A DNA stretch of 64,000 nucleotides from Paracoccaceae bacterium. GTDB lineage: Bacteria; Pseudomonadota; Alphaproteobacteria; Rhodobacterales; Rhodobacteraceae. A program made the position numbers and the translations under genes. The notes beneath the pieces were generated by a model. That model was given only the letters and a program-made list of their open reading frames with translations, was not told where the DNA came from and searched no databases. The stretch is from contig JAFMHK010000005.1 in the NCBI GenBank assembly GCA_017854585.1, positions 10,908 through 74,907 of the forward strand, given 5' to 3'. Shown here in pieces: positions 28,288 through 38,421 of the stretch (position 1 is its first letter; every line of letters starts with the position of its first letter).

Positions 28288-29057
28288 CCCATGATGCCGC
28301 GGCGGACGAGGTTCGCCCCGGCGATCACCAGCACCATCAGGGTCGCCTTGCGAAAGGCCTCGGGGTTCAGACGGTCGCCCATCCAGAACCCCAACTGCAT
28401 GCCGATGTAACCGGGAATGAGCAGCGCCGCGGAAAACGGCGCTGTTGCCGCGGTCAACACGCCGGATTGCAGATGCCCCGCAAACAGGCTGACCGATCCC
28501 AGACCGTAGATCACGCCCTGAACCAGCAATTGCTTGGCCTTGGGCGTGTTCAGCGCGATCAGATACAGCACCGTGGGTGGTCCCCATGTTCCCGTCAGCC
28601 CCCCCAGCGCACCGGAAAACAGGCCGACGATCCATTCGGATCGGTGCCGCCATTCAGGCGCGATGTGAAACCGGACGCCGGACAACTGGATCAGCGACAA
28701 TGCCGTCACCGGAATGCCAAGGATCAGGTAAAAGGTCTGTGGCGTGACGAAGGTGATGAACTGCGCCGTGATCAAGATGGTTACGCAGATCACCAGAATA
28801 TAGCGCCAGAATTCGCGGATCGCCTCCAGAATCGCGGCTCGGGGAAAACGCACCACCTGCAAAAGGTTGGACAACACGATGGGCAGCAAGAGGCCAGCAA
28901 CAGCCAGCAACGGGTCCAGAAACATCGACAGGCCTGAGACCATGATCAGCGGCATCGCAAAGCCGACGGCCCCCTTGATGAAACCCGCGACCAGTGTGAC
29001 GCCGAGGGCTGCGGCAAATGCCCAGAGCGGCATCAGGTTCAATGTGTCTTCAAACAT
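28284..29057 (-). CDS. TSUP-family (TauE/SafE) membrane transporter
   Basis: This 257-residue protein has about eight hydrophobic segments and the duplicated TauE/SafE pattern. The first half contains [23 protein letters not shown] and the second [25 protein letters not shown], with the conserved Gly-rich loops. Members export or import sulfite, sulfoacetate or other organic anions; the substrate is not evident here. AAGGGGA precedes ATG 29057. Its stop overlaps the pckA stop tail to tail. Confidence 0.9.
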   Translation of the reverse strand: MFEDTLNLMPLWAFAAALGVTLVAGFIKGAVGFAMPLIMVSGLSMFLDPLLAVAGLLLPIVLSNLLQVVRFPRAAILEAIREFWRYILVICVTILITAQFITFVTPQTFYLILGIPVTALSLIQLSGVRFHIAPEWRHRSEWIVGLFSGALGGLTGTWGPPTVLYLIALNTPKAKQLLVQGVIYGLGSVSLFAGHLQSGVLTAATAPFSAALLIPGYIGMQLGFWMGDRLNPEAFRKATLMVLVIAGANLVRRGIMG

Positions 29058-29227
29058 CGTCTGTCCCCTTTGAGGGCCTTCTACGCGCAGGCCGCCCGCG
29101 CTGCACTGCAAAAATCATCGCGACATTTTCATCCATTATCTGGGCATATTTGGCATTTTTGTTGCGCTGCAGGTGCAAAGGCCCTAGATCACCCTCCAGG
29201 CCCGTGACCAAGACAGGAGACAGCGCA

Positions 29228-30916
29228 ATGGCACATGATGGACAGGCGGTTCCGACAAATGAAAGCCTCGTGGTGCTGCCCGATCTGCTGGCTCTGACCG
29301 CCGCTGCCGTCGCCCCTGCCGAGGCGCTTCTTGCCCGTGCCTTGGACGTTGTGCGCGCGCAGGTGACCGCAGATGGTCGCGTCTCTGCCCGGCTGATCGA
29401 GGAAAACCAGACCGCTGCGCATGGCCTTGCATGGCTGGCCACATATGTCGAATCCCTGCGCCAGATGCAGGGCTGGGCCGCGCGGCTCCAGTCCGAGGGC
29501 GATTTCAACGAGGTTGAACAGCTTCTGCTGCAGATCGCATTCGGTGAATACCTGTCGCAGATCAGTGGCGGCATCCCGATGAGTCAGGGTGAAATCCTGC
29601 GAATGCAGGACATCGGCCTGACACCAGATGACCAGCGCGTCCTAATGGATCCCGCCATCAGCGCCCTTTGCCACGGCGGCAACACGCAAGCGGCCCGGAT
29701 GCGACTGGTGGTCTTGATGCAAGAACAGTCGGCCAACATCACCGTCGGGGCATCGGGCCTTGATGACGAGTTGGAGATGATCCGCGAACAATTCCGCCGC
29801 TATGCGTTGGAAAAGGTCGAACCCTTCGCGCACGACTGGCACCTGAAGGACGAACTGATCCCGATGCAGGTCATCGAAGAGTTGGCCGAGATGGGCGTAT
29901 TCGGCCTGACCATCCCCGAAGAATACGGCGGTCTGGGTCTGTCCAAGGCCTCCATGTGCGTGGTCTCCGAAGAATTGTCGCGCGGCTATATCGGTGTCGG
30001 GTCACTTGGCACCCGGTCGGAAATCGCCGCTGAATTGATCCTTGCGGGCGGCACCGAGGCGCAGAAGCAAAAGTGGCTGCCACAACTTGCCAGTGCCGAG
30101 ACATTGCCGACCGCCGTCTTCACGGAGCCGAATACCGGGTCCGATCTGGGCGCGCTCAGGACCCGCGCGGTGAAGGATGGCGATGATTACCGCATTACTG
30201 GCAACAAGACGTGGATCACCCATGCCAGCCGCACCCATGTGATGACACTTCTGGCGCGGACCGACCCCACCACCACCGATTACCGCGGGTTGTCGATGTT
30301 TCTGGCCGAAAAAACGCCGGGCGATGATGCGAACCCCTTTCCGACCGAAGGGATGACCGGCGGCGAAATCGAGGTGCTGGGCTATCGCGGCATGAAGGAA
30401 TACGAGCTGGGCTTCGACAATTTCCATGTGAAGGGTGAAAACCTTCTGGGCGGGGCCGAAGGAAAGGGCTTCAAGCAACTGATGGAAACGTTCGAGTCCG
30501 CCCGGATCCAGACCGCCGCGCGCGCCATCGGCGTGGCGCAATCGGCGCTGGATGTGTCGATGCAATACGCCGAGGATCGCAAACAGTTCGGAAAATCCCT
30601 GATCGCGTTCCCCCGTGTCGCGGGCAAGCTGGCGATGATGGCGGTGGAACTCATGGTGGCCCGGCAATTGACCTATTTCAGCGCGCGGGAAAAAGACGCC
30701 GGACGGCGTTGCGATCTTGAGGCCGGGATGGCGAAGCTGTTGGGCGCGCGCGTCGCGTGGGCGGCGGCGGACAACGGCCTGCAGATCCATGGCGGCAACG
30801 GCTTTGCCCTTGAATACAAGATCAGCCGCATCCTGTGCGATGCCCGCATCTTGAACATCTTCGAAGGTGCCGCCGAGATTCAGGCACAAGTGATCGCGCG
30901 GCGACTGCTGGGATAG
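29228..30916 (+). CDS. mcd: Acyl-CoA dehydrogenase, probably (2S)-methylsuccinyl-CoA dehydrogenase
   Basis: This 562-residue flavoprotein has a C-terminal acyl-CoA dehydrogenase fold (residues about 175-562): FGLTIPEEYGGLGLS, PTAVFTEPNTGSDLGALRTRA, ITGNKTWITHA, QIHGGNGFALEYKISRI and FEGAAEIQAQVIARRLLG. It is preceded by a helical extension of about 170 residues. Such an extension marks methylsuccinyl-CoA dehydrogenase of the ethylmalonyl-CoA pathway, which forms mesaconyl-CoA and passes electrons to ETF. mcl1, the next lyase of that pathway, is in this window. AGGAG lies eight bases before ATG 29228. The assignment as Mcd is strong inference. Confidence 0.86.
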   Translation: MAHDGQAVPTNESLVVLPDLLALTAAAVAPAEALLARALDVVRAQVTADGRVSARLIEENQTAAHGLAWLATYVESLRQMQGWAARLQSEGDFNEVEQLLLQIAFGEYLSQISGGIPMSQGEILRMQDIGLTPDDQRVLMDPAISALCHGGNTQAARMRLVVLMQEQSANITVGASGLDDELEMIREQFRRYALEKVEPFAHDWHLKDELIPMQVIEELAEMGVFGLTIPEEYGGLGLSKASMCVVSEELSRGYIGVGSLGTRSEIAAELILAGGTEAQKQKWLPQLASAETLPTAVFTEPNTGSDLGALRTRAVKDGDDYRITGNKTWITHASRTHVMTLLARTDPTTTDYRGLSMFLAEKTPGDDANPFPTEGMTGGEIEVLGYRGMKEYELGFDNFHVKGENLLGGAEGKGFKQLMETFESARIQTAARAIGVAQSALDVSMQYAEDRKQFGKSLIAFPRVAGKLAMMAVELMVARQLTYFSAREKDAGRRCDLEAGMAKLLGARVAWAAADNGLQIHGGNGFALEYKISRILCDARILNIFEGAAEIQAQVIARRLLG

Positions 30917-31027
30917 ATTGAGGCCGCGCAGATCAGCCCTCGTTCCCCAAAGACAGTCTGACACTCCTTCTTGAATTTGTCAGGTTCTTGCTAGGTTGCA
31001 GTGCGACCCCAATAGGAGCCGCACGCC

Positions 31028-32038
31028 ATGCCCACGACCATCGTTCTGACGGGGATCACCGGATTCATCGCCAAGCGCATCGCCCTTGACCTGCTGGACG
31101 CCGGACATGCCGTGCGCGGGTCGCTGCGCGCGATGTCGCGCGCGGATGAGGTGCGTGATGCCCTGCGCGACAAACTGGGCGACCCCGGCGCGCTGGATCG
31201 GCTAAGCTTTGTGGAACTGGACCTGACCCGCGACGATGGCTGGACCGAGGCCCTGCAAGGCGCCGATGCGCTGATCCACACGGCCAGCCCATTCCCCATG
31301 GCACAACCGAAAAACCCGCAAGATATCGTGCGCCCCGCCGTCGACGGCACGCTGCGCGCGCTGCGGGCGGCGACGATGGCAGGTGTCAACCGCGTGGTGC
31401 TGACCTCATCCGTCGTGGCGATCATGCATAACGCTGCGGCGCGGACCCGCCCGATTACCGAAGCCGATTGGTCCGACCCCGCCGATCCTACCCTGTCCCC
31501 GTATGGCCTCTCCAAGACCGAGGCGGAAAAGGCCGCGTGGGCCTACGTGGCCGAACATCCGAAGACCGAACTGGTTGTGATCAACCCCGGTCTCGTCATC
31601 GGCCAGCCGATGGATAAGCACTACGGCACATCCTTGGGCCTGATGGAGCGGATGTTCAGCGGCAAAGATCCGATGCAGCCCGATATTTCGTTTCCGGTGG
31701 TGCACCTGAACGACGTCTCACGCCTGCATGTTCAGGGGGCCACGAATGCCGCCATGGTGGGGCACCGCCACATGACCGCGGATGCGATGATATCGATGCC
31801 GCACGTCGCGCGGCTGATGTCCCGTGCCTACCCCGATCGCAAGATTGCAACGCGCACCGCCCCCGGTTTCTTGCTCAAGATGCTGGCAATGTTCGATCCG
31901 ACGGTGAAATCGATCATTCCGCAACTGGGCATCCGCTATCGCCTGGATAATTCGGCGACCCGCGTCCGCACCGGGATCAGCTTTGTTCCCGCCGACCAAG
32001 CGGTGCTGGAAACCGCCCGCTATCTGGCCAGCCGCTAG
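31028..32038 (+). CDS. NAD(P)-dependent epimerase/reductase, dihydroflavonol-reductase-like
   Basis: This 336-residue extended SDR has the glycine motif [20 protein letters not shown] (8-27), [19 protein letters not shown] and the catalytic pair in [14 protein letters not shown]. The [15 protein letters not shown] segment is typical of dihydroflavonol-4-reductase and aldehyde-reductase relatives. It probably reduces an aldehyde or ketone with NADPH. AGGAG precedes the ATG. It ends overlapping the recO tail by 4 nt. The substrate is unknown. Confidence 0.88.
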   Translation: MPTTIVLTGITGFIAKRIALDLLDAGHAVRGSLRAMSRADEVRDALRDKLGDPGALDRLSFVELDLTRDDGWTEALQGADALIHTASPFPMAQPKNPQDIVRPAVDGTLRALRAATMAGVNRVVLTSSVVAIMHNAAARTRPITEADWSDPADPTLSPYGLSKTEAEKAAWAYVAEHPKTELVVINPGLVIGQPMDKHYGTSLGLMERMFSGKDPMQPDISFPVVHLNDVSRLHVQGATNAAMVGHRHMTADAMISMPHVARLMSRAYPDRKIATRTAPGFLLKMLAMFDPTVKSIIPQLGIRYRLDNSATRVRTGISFVPADQAVLETARYLASR

Positions 32039-32754
32039 GCCCGCGCCAGAAGATCGACCAACCTTTGGCGCGCCGCCGGGAACGGGCGGTCGCCCATCGC
32101 GGGGGCCAGATGCTGGGTCAGGAAATGACCCGTGACACGCAGACCCGTTGCAACCTCGTGCGGGTCCGCAAGCCCGACGCCCCGTAATACGGGCGGCAAC
32201 GGCAATAGCTTGTCCCGCCATTCGCCCGCCGCCGCCGTGCTGACCGCGCGGCCCGTTCGTGGGGAAACATATGTCAGGTCCTGCGTCACACCCGTGACGG
32301 CGCAGCGGCCAAGGTCCAGACCAAAGCCCATCTCCTCAAGCAGCGCCAATTCCCACGCCAGATACGCAGCACCCCACGCATCCGCCCCCAAACCGTCCAG
32401 CACTGCGATGGATCGGGCATAAAGCGCCGGGTGCGCCTCTCGCTCGGGAAGGCAAAAGGCAAGCGCGGCACAGACTGCGGACAGGCCCGCCAATGCCACG
32501 CGGTTGTCCATTACCTCGGCTGCGCGCCCATGTTTCAGATCCACCGTGAAGGCACCCATGTGATCCGCCAACCGGGCACGCCAAGTGGCATCCAGCTGGG
32601 CACCGGGTTGCAACAGCGGCGCCATGCGCCGTGACGCGCCGCCGCGCACCACGCCCGCATACCGGCCATGATCGGCCGTAAAGACCTCGATGATCGCGGC
32701 GCTTTCCCCGTGCCTGCGCACGGATAGCAAGACGCCATCTGCCCGCCATTCCAT
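32035..32754 (-). CDS. recO: DNA repair protein RecO
   Basis: This recombination mediator loads RecA with RecR. The 239-residue protein starts [32 protein letters not shown], the RecO OB-fold, then has a helical domain. The region [22 protein letters not shown] is the equivalent of the zinc-finger segment; it keeps one Cys only, as in other alphaproteobacterial RecO. It belongs to the lepB-rnc-era-DUF1491-recO row, though a convergent gene intervenes. Confidence 0.93.
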   Translation of the reverse strand: MEWRADGVLLSVRRHGESAAIIEVFTADHGRYAGVVRGGASRRMAPLLQPGAQLDATWRARLADHMGAFTVDLKHGRAAEVMDNRVALAGLSAVCAALAFCLPEREAHPALYARSIAVLDGLGADAWGAAYLAWELALLEEMGFGLDLGRCAVTGVTQDLTYVSPRTGRAVSTAAAGEWRDKLLPLPPVLRGVGLADPHEVATGLRVTGHFLTQHLAPAMGDRPFPAARQRLVDLLARA

Positions 32755-32819
32755 GCGGCGGACTATCCGCCGGCCTCGGGTGCTTGTCCATTGTTCCGTC
32801 GCATGGCAGGTTTCTTGTC

Positions 32820-33434
32820 ATGTTTGCGCGAATGCCCCTGTCCGCCCGCCGATGGGCTGCCGTGATCGCGGCGGTCGCGGCGGTGTCACTTGTCGCGGAT
32901 CTGGCGGATCGCAGCCTGCGTCTGGATCTTCCCCTGCGCATCGCCGCGTGGGAGGGGTTGCGCCACTTCACCATCCTGACCAGCCTGCTGATCACGGTCA
33001 CCATGACCATCATCGCCCTGCGCCCCGCACTGCCGGATGCACCGTGGCTGGCGGCGCTGACGCTTGGTATCGTGTCGGTGGCCGGACTGGATCACACGCT
33101 GCTTGTCGCCTCATCGACCCCGACGGCCCTTGGCGGGTGGTCCGATCAGGGGCTGCACACGGCAGTGCCGGTCATGATGGGTTGCTGGTGGCTATGGCAT
33201 GCCCCGAAACGGCGGCTGATCTGGGCCGACCTTCCGATTTTTGCGATGTGGCCTGCGGTTTATGCAACCTATGCGCTGGCGCGCGGGGCACAAGACGGCA
33301 TCTACCCCTATCCATTCATCGACCCTGTCGCTCTTGGGTCGGCGCAAGTGGCCGCGAACCTCGCAGGCATCATCATCGCGTTTCTTCTGGGTGGCATCGT
33401 GATGGTTTCGGTCGGGCGGTTCGCCGACCGCTAG
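32820..33434 (+). CDS. Pr6Pr-type integral membrane protein
   Basis: This 204-residue protein has six hydrophobic segments. It starts SARRWAAVIAAVAAVSLVADLADRS, then LRHFTILTSLLITVTMTIIAL, with GWSDQGLHTAVPVMMGCWWLW and IFAMWPAVYATYALARG later. This pattern, with FTxLTSLL and the His-Pro/Trp region, fits the Pr6Pr (Proteobacterial 6-helix) family, of unknown role. ATG 32820 has AGG nine bases ahead. It is inserted on the opposite strand between recO and DUF1491. Confidence 0.75.
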   Translation: MFARMPLSARRWAAVIAAVAAVSLVADLADRSLRLDLPLRIAAWEGLRHFTILTSLLITVTMTIIALRPALPDAPWLAALTLGIVSVAGLDHTLLVASSTPTALGGWSDQGLHTAVPVMMGCWWLWHAPKRRLIWADLPIFAMWPAVYATYALARGAQDGIYPYPFIDPVALGSAQVAANLAGIIIAFLLGGIVMVSVGRFADR

Positions 33435-33760
33435 GCCAACCCGTCCTCCTCCAGCAGGGTCCGCCCCGCGCGATCTTCCACCTCAACCACCCACAGATCG
33501 GGGTCAAATCCGCGCTGACGCCCGATCGCGGCATCGACCTCGGACTCAACCCCTTCGGTCAGCACGATCCACTGCCGTTCGCCGCTGTCGAGATCAAAAC
33601 TGCGCTGCCAGACGTGGGCCTGCCCATCAAGGGTATTGAGCTTGACCAGAACCGCGCCCGCGGTGGAATCGCCGCGCGCCGTGACAAAAGCCGGAATATC
33701 CGCCAGCCGCAGCCGTGTCAGATAGGCCTGCACCCAGAATTCCGCCGTCAGCCGCACCAT
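33431..33760 (-). CDS. DUF1491 family protein
   Basis: This 109-residue soluble protein starts MVRLTAEFWVQAYLTRLRLADIPAFVTARGD and contains GAVLVKLNTLDGQAHVWQRSF and FDPDLWVVEVEDRAGRTLL. This is DUF1491, an alphaproteobacterial family of unknown function normally placed between era and recO, as here. It starts 33 nt after the era stop. Its tail overlaps the preceding convergent gene by 4 nt. Confidence 0.88.
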   Translation of the reverse strand: MVRLTAEFWVQAYLTRLRLADIPAFVTARGDSTAGAVLVKLNTLDGQAHVWQRSFDLDSGERQWIVLTEGVESEVDAAIGRQRGFDPDLWVVEVEDRAGRTLLEEDGLA

Positions 33761-33793
33761 GCGTTTACCTGCCCCTGACCCTGTCGCTCGCGA

Positions 33794-34723
33794 TCAGTTA
33801 CCGTCCTTGAATTCCAGACCCATTTCGGAATACCGCTCGGCGTCGTCCAGCCAGCCGGGGCGCACTTTGACCTGCAGGAACAGGTGCACACGGCGACCCA
33901 GAAACTCCTCCATCTCCTCGCGCGCAGCCTTGGAAACGGCCTTGATCGTCTCGCCCTTGTTGCCCAGCACGATGCCTTTGTGCCCGTCGCGCGTCACATA
34001 GATCAACTGATCGATCCGGGCCGAGCCATCCTTGCGTTCTTCCCAGCTTTCGGTTTCGACGGTCAGTTGGTAGGGCAATTCCTGATGCAGCCGCAGCGTC
34101 AGCTTTTCGCGCGTCATTTCGGCGGCGATCATCCGCATCGGCAGATCGGCAATCTGATCTTCGGGGTAAAGCCACGGGCCTTCCGGCATCTCACTTGCCA
34201 ACCATTTGCGCAAGACGTCGACGCCATACCCCTTCTCGGCCGAGATCATGAACGTCTCGGCAAAGGGAAACGCCTCGTTCATCTTCTGCGTCAGTGCAAG
34301 CAGCACCGGCGCCTCGACCCGGTCGATCTTGTTGATGGCGAGGGCCACCTTGGTGGGGCCAGACTCGGGCGTGACGCCGCTCCTGACCTTCTCGCCCAGC
34401 CCGTCAAGAATGGCCTGCACGCCCTCGGTCAAACCGCGATGCGCCTCGATCAGCAAGACAACCAGATCGGCATCGGCCGCGCCGGACCATGCGGCGGCAA
34501 CCATCGCGCGATCCAGTCGGCGGCGGGGCCGAAACAGACCGGGCGTGTCGACGAACACCAACTGCGCCTCGCCTTCCAACGCCACGCCCCGAATCCGCGC
34601 GCGCGTCGTCTGCACCTTGTGCGTGACGATCGAGACCTTGGCCCCCACCATGCGGTTGAGCAGCGTGGATTTTCCTGCGTTCGGCTCTCCGATCAGGGCC
34701 ACGAAACCGGCGGATGTTGTCAT
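33794..34723 (-). CDS. era: GTPase Era
   Basis: This GTPase binds 16S rRNA and helps mature the 30S subunit. The 309-residue protein has G1 GEPNAGKS (12-19), G3 DTPGLF, G4 NKID and the C-terminal KH domain, with IYVTRDGHKGIVLGNKGETIK containing the GxxG loop. GAGG lies eight bases ahead of ATG 34723; an earlier ATG (34744) would add seven residues without family support. It is cotranscribed with rnc upstream. Confidence 0.96.
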   Translation of the reverse strand: MTTSAGFVALIGEPNAGKSTLLNRMVGAKVSIVTHKVQTTRARIRGVALEGEAQLVFVDTPGLFRPRRRLDRAMVAAAWSGAADADLVVLLIEAHRGLTEGVQAILDGLGEKVRSGVTPESGPTKVALAINKIDRVEAPVLLALTQKMNEAFPFAETFMISAEKGYGVDVLRKWLASEMPEGPWLYPEDQIADLPMRMIAAEMTREKLTLRLHQELPYQLTVETESWEERKDGSARIDQLIYVTRDGHKGIVLGNKGETIKAVSKAAREEMEEFLGRRVHLFLQVKVRPGWLDDAERYSEMGLEFKDGN

Positions 34724-34795
34724 TGCACAATCCTCATCATTCATCACCCAACACGGAAAGCCCCGGCTTTCCAAACATTTTCGCAAGCCAAACGC

Positions 34796-35479
34796 CTATC
34801 CCTTGTCGACCCGCTGCAGCAACGCCCTTGCCGCCGCCTGTTCGGCCTGCCGTTTGGCGCGCGCTTCGGCGCGGGCGGCCTCGCCGCTGGACAGGCGCGC
34901 CTCGATCACGAAGATCGGCGCGTGGTCCGGGCCGCTGCGGCCGACCTCGACATAGTCGGGCGGGGTCTGACCACGGGCCTGCGCCCATTCCTGCAACGCA
35001 GTCTTGGCATCGCGCGCATCCGTTTCCACGTTGGCGATCCGATCACCCCAAAGGCCAAGGATCACCTGCCGCGCCGCGTCATACCCGGCATCTTCGTAAA
35101 CGGCGGCGATCACCGCCTCCATCGCGTCGCCCAGCAGGGCATCCTTGCGCCGTCCACCCGTCATCATCTCGGATTTGCCCAGCTTCAACACCGCACCCAG
35201 ATCGATCCCGCGGGCGACATCGGCACAGGTTTCCTTGCGCACAAGGGCGTTATAGCGCGGGGCCAACGTGCCTTCGGGCGCATAAAGGTCATGCGCCAGC
35301 ACCGCCTCGGCCATCACCAGACCCAGCACCCGGTCGCCCAGAAACTCAAGCCGCTGGTTGTCGGGCCGCGTTTCCGACGACAAGGACGAATGGGTCAACG
35401 CCCGGATCAACAGATCGGGCGCGGTGAACCCGTGACCCAGACGGTCACAAAAAGCCTGTAAGTCCTTGGACAGCTTCAC
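34796..35479 (-). CDS. rnc: Ribonuclease III
   Basis: It cleaves double-stranded RNA, including pre-rRNA. The 227-residue protein has the signature [13 protein letters not shown] with catalytic Glu45 and Asp49, a second acidic site in [12 protein letters not shown], and a C-terminal double-stranded-RNA-binding domain ([21 protein letters not shown] to [10 protein letters not shown]). Its start overlaps the lepB stop by 4 nt. Confidence 0.97.
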   Translation of the reverse strand: MKLSKDLQAFCDRLGHGFTAPDLLIRALTHSSLSSETRPDNQRLEFLGDRVLGLVMAEAVLAHDLYAPEGTLAPRYNALVRKETCADVARGIDLGAVLKLGKSEMMTGGRRKDALLGDAMEAVIAAVYEDAGYDAARQVILGLWGDRIANVETDARDAKTALQEWAQARGQTPPDYVEVGRSGPDHAPIFVIEARLSSGEAARAEARAKRQAEQAAARALLQRVDKG

Positions 35480-36261
35480 TCGATCGCCCGAAAAAAGCGG
35501 TCGCTGCGCCAGGTCCAGAAATAGACCATCCGCGACCCGGCAGATGAAAAGATGACCCTGTCGGCACGGCCCAGAAGGTTTTCGAACGGCACGAACCCGA
35601 CACCCCCGATGGATTGCGGGAAGCGGCTGTCGACCGAGTTGTCGCGGTTGTCACCCATCACAAAGAAATGCCCCTCGGGGACCGTGAATTCCGGGGTGTT
35701 GTCGGCGCGGCCGTTATCTTCGATGCTCAGGACCGAATGGCTGACACCGTTTGGCAGCGTTTCGGTGAACCGATCCTTCAGGCATTCGCCGCCATTGCCG
35801 ACCGGCGCGTTGTTGCAGCGCGGCAGGTTTCCATACTGACCCTGTGGCTCGAACATCTCCGCAAAGGGGGCCTCTGGCTCCAGCACGGCTGCTTCGCCAT
35901 TGATGTACAAGACACCGTTCTGCATCTGGATCCGGTCCCCCGGCAGGCCGATGACACGCTTGATGAAATCGGTGCCGTTGACCGGGTGGCGGAACACCAC
36001 AACATCACCGCGTTCCGGTTCAACCCCGAAGATCCGGCCCGAAAACGGGCACATCGAGAACGGGCAGGAATAGCGCGAATATCCATAGGCCATCTTGTTC
36101 ACGAACAAGAAATCCCCGATCAGCAGCGTGTCTTTCATCGACCCCGACGGGATCCAAAAGGGCTGGAAGAACAATGTGCGGAACACGCCCGCGATCAGCA
36201 GGGCATAGGCCACGGTCTTCACCGTTTCCAAAATGCCATCTTTCTTGGCGGCTATTGCCAT
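35476..36261 (-). CDS. lepB: Signal peptidase I
   Basis: This membrane-bound serine-lysine protease removes signal peptides. The 261-residue protein has an N-terminal membrane segment (residues 14-33), catalytic Ser41 in SGSMKDTLL, catalytic Lys101 in [12 protein letters not shown], and the closing box [17 protein letters not shown]. The four Cys in the SCPFSMCPF and LPRCNN regions are seen in other Rhodobacteraceae. It is cotranscribed with rnc. Confidence 0.97.
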   Translation of the reverse strand: MAIAAKKDGILETVKTVAYALLIAGVFRTLFFQPFWIPSGSMKDTLLIGDFLFVNKMAYGYSRYSCPFSMCPFSGRIFGVEPERGDVVVFRHPVNGTDFIKRVIGLPGDRIQMQNGVLYINGEAAVLEPEAPFAEMFEPQGQYGNLPRCNNAPVGNGGECLKDRFTETLPNGVSHSVLSIEDNGRADNTPEFTVPEGHFFVMGDNRDNSVDSRFPQSIGGVGFVPFENLLGRADRVIFSSAGSRMVYFWTWRSDRFFRAIE

Positions 36262-36318
36262 GTCGATCCTGCCTCTCGTCTCAATTCCGGCGTGTCATGG
36301 GCCGCACGGGGGGCGGAG

Positions 36319-36771
36319 TCAAGCAAGCGGTCGGCGTGACACCGGTCCGACATTGGGCCGCATGTCAGCTTCGTCATCGGGCAGCGCCTCGATAACCACG
36401 AATGCCTGCGCCCATGGGTGATCATCGGTCAGCGTGACGTGGATGACCGCCGTATAACCCTCGGGCGTCATCTGTTCCAATCGTTCCTTGGCCCAACCCG
36501 TCAGTTGCATGACCGGTTGCCCGGTCTTGAGGTTGCTGACCGCCATGTCCTTCCAGGCGATCCCCATGCGAAGGCCCGTCCCCAGCGCCTTTGAACAGGC
36601 CTCCTTGGCGGCCCAGCGCTTGGCATATGTTCCTGCGGGGTGCTTCATCCGCTCGGCGCGGTTCTGCTCGGTGACGGTGAACACGCGATTGCGGAACCTG
36701 TCGCCAAACCGGTCAAGCACGCGCTCGATACGTTCAATATTCGCAAGGTCCGTGCCAACGCCCAAAATCAT
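36319..36771 (-). CDS. acpS: Holo-[acyl-carrier-protein] synthase
   Basis: It attaches 4'-phosphopantetheine from CoA to ACP. The 150-residue protein starts [16 protein letters not shown] with magnesium ligand Asp8, and has the second ligand Glu57 in [16 protein letters not shown]. The C-terminal tail of about 20 residues after VVIEALPDD is longer than usual and charged. It is followed by lepB after 57 nt. Confidence 0.96.
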   Translation of the reverse strand: MILGVGTDLANIERIERVLDRFGDRFRNRVFTVTEQNRAERMKHPAGTYAKRWAAKEACSKALGTGLRMGIAWKDMAVSNLKTGQPVMQLTGWAKERLEQMTPEGYTAVIHVTLTDDHPWAQAFVVIEALPDDEADMRPNVGPVSRRPLA

Positions 36772-36920
36772 ATCAGGCGCGCCACATCAACGGGCGGCTG
36801 GCAGGCACGGCGCGAAACCCGGCGCAGCCCCCCGAACGTGCCGCCATTACGGGCCACGGGCGCGGTCAAAAGGCATGTCGCCCGGCCCATGGCCATGGCG
36901 TTCAGCGCAGATGTGATCAT
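36768..36920 (-). CDS. Possible 50-residue ORF overlapping acpS by ATGA
   Basis: Between pdxJ and acpS a minus-strand frame runs from ATG 36920 to a TGA that overlaps the acpS ATG by 4 nt. The product would begin [18 protein letters not shown] and end in a basic, Arg-rich tail. The ATGA overlap is like that of real neighbours in this window. However, there is no strong ribosome site and no family is recognised. It may be translated only as a leader, or not at all. Confidence 0.25.
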   Translation of the reverse strand: MITSALNAMAMGRATCLLTAPVARNGGTFGGLRRVSRRACQPPVDVARLI

Positions 36921-36946
36921 GGGGGGCATCCTCGGGCCGGGCCGGT

Positions 36947-37690
36947 TCAGGCGCGCGCACTTTCCATCATCCGGCGCATTTCCGCAATGGCCGCCGGAAG
37001 GCCGACAAACACCGCCTCGCCAATCAGAAAATGGCCGATGTTCAACTCGGCCACCTCCGGCAACGCAGCGATCGGCGTGACGTTGTGATAGTTCAACCCG
37101 TGGCCCATATGCACCTCCAGCCCAAGATCGGCGGCCTGTTTCGCACCCGCAATCAGCCGGGACAGCTCGGCGTCACGGGCGGCGACATCGCCATCGGCAT
37201 CGTAATCGCAATAGGCCCCGGTATGCAGTTCGACCACCGGCGCGCCAATCCGCGCGGCGGCGGCGATCTGTGCCGGGTCAGCCGCAATGAACAGCGACAC
37301 CCGGATCCCCGCATCACGCAGCGGCCCGATGTAACGGGCCAACCGGCTTTCATCACCAGCCACCTCCAGCCCGCCTTCCGTTGTCCGTTCTTCCCGGCGC
37401 TCGGGGACGATACAGGCGGCATGGGGCATGTGGGACAGGGCAATCGCCTGCATCTCATCCGTTGCCGCCATCTCGAAATTCAGCGGGATGGTGATCGCCC
37501 CCATGATGGCGGCGATGTCGGCGTCACGGATATGGCGGCGGTCCTCACGCAGATGCGCGGTAATCCCGTCAGCGCCCGCCTGTTCGGCCATCACTGCGGC
37601 GCGCACCGGATCGGGCAACGCCCCGCCGCGCGCATTTCGCAACGTCGCGACGTGATCGATGTTTATTCCCAAGCGCTGCTTCACAATCAT
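36947..37690 (-). CDS. pdxJ: Pyridoxine 5'-phosphate synthase
   Basis: It condenses 1-deoxyxylulose 5-phosphate with 3-amino-2-oxopropyl phosphate to form pyridoxine 5'-phosphate. The 247-residue TIM barrel has [18 protein letters not shown] near the start, [27 protein letters not shown], and [13 protein letters not shown] with the phosphate site [13 protein letters not shown]. The frame continues upstream, but ATG 37690 begins the conserved sequence and gives the usual length. Confidence 0.96.
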   Translation of the reverse strand: MIVKQRLGINIDHVATLRNARGGALPDPVRAAVMAEQAGADGITAHLREDRRHIRDADIAAIMGAITIPLNFEMAATDEMQAIALSHMPHAACIVPERREERTTEGGLEVAGDESRLARYIGPLRDAGIRVSLFIAADPAQIAAAARIGAPVVELHTGAYCDYDADGDVAARDAELSRLIAGAKQAADLGLEVHMGHGLNYHNVTPIAALPEVAELNIGHFLIGEAVFVGLPAAIAEMRRMMESARA

Positions 37691-37719
37691 GCCCCTGCCC
37701 CTTTTGCTTGACCCCGAAC

Positions 37720-38364
37720 CTAGGTCTTGTTTGCAGCGCCGCCAGCCTGTTCGCGCAACTTGGCGATTTTCTTGTGCATCCGGATCAGGCGGCGTTTCTG
37801 GTAGGCCCGGATGACCGAGACGCTCAAGTAGTAAGAGATGGTCGCCGCGATGATGCCGGGAATGATACCGCCAATCATCCACGGGAAGAACACGTCGCGA
37901 TAAAACACCGACAACTCGACCCAATGGGCGCGCTCGGCCGTGAACATCGCAAGGAAATTGTGCCCCAGATCACCCGCCGCCCCGCCGAACTTTGAAAACA
38001 GGGACGCGTCCACCTGATTGCGTTGGGTCGACCCAAGCAGGAAATGCCCGGTCTGCAGCGACACGATGGCGATCGGCACGTAAGTCAACGGGTTGCCGAT
38101 GAACGTCGCCAGCAACGCCGCCAGCATGTTGCCCCGCATCAGCTTGGCCATCACGGCGGCAACAAGGAAATGCAATCCGAAGAACGGGCTGAAAACTGTG
38201 AAAACGCCGGCCCAGATCCCGCGCGCAATCTGTTCGGGCGTTCCGGGCAGGCGGCGCAGCCGGTGCTTGACGTACTGGAACGCACGGGTCCAGCCGCCGC
38301 GCGGATAAACCCACTCGGACACGATCTGCAGCCACGGCCGCGCATCTCGTCGCTTGAAAACCAA
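37720..38364 (-). CDS. DUF2062 membrane protein
   Basis: This 214-residue protein has a basic N-terminus, then membrane segments around [27 protein letters not shown] and [25 protein letters not shown]. GTFxGNPLT-type motifs like this define DUF2062. A last membrane segment ([18 protein letters not shown]) and a basic tail follow. It sits between rsh and pdxJ, its usual place in this group. The function is unknown. Confidence 0.88.
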   Translation of the reverse strand: MVFKRRDARPWLQIVSEWVYPRGGWTRAFQYVKHRLRRLPGTPEQIARGIWAGVFTVFSPFFGLHFLVAAVMAKLMRGNMLAALLATFIGNPLTYVPIAIVSLQTGHFLLGSTQRNQVDASLFSKFGGAAGDLGHNFLAMFTAERAHWVELSVFYRDVFFPWMIGGIIPGIIAATISYYLSVSVIRAYQKRRLIRMHKKIAKLREQAGGAANKT

Positions 38365-38421
38365 GCGTCCCCCTCCAGTTCTTCGCCCGCGGTTGCACGG
38401 CAGGCGGACGTCCTGACGCGG

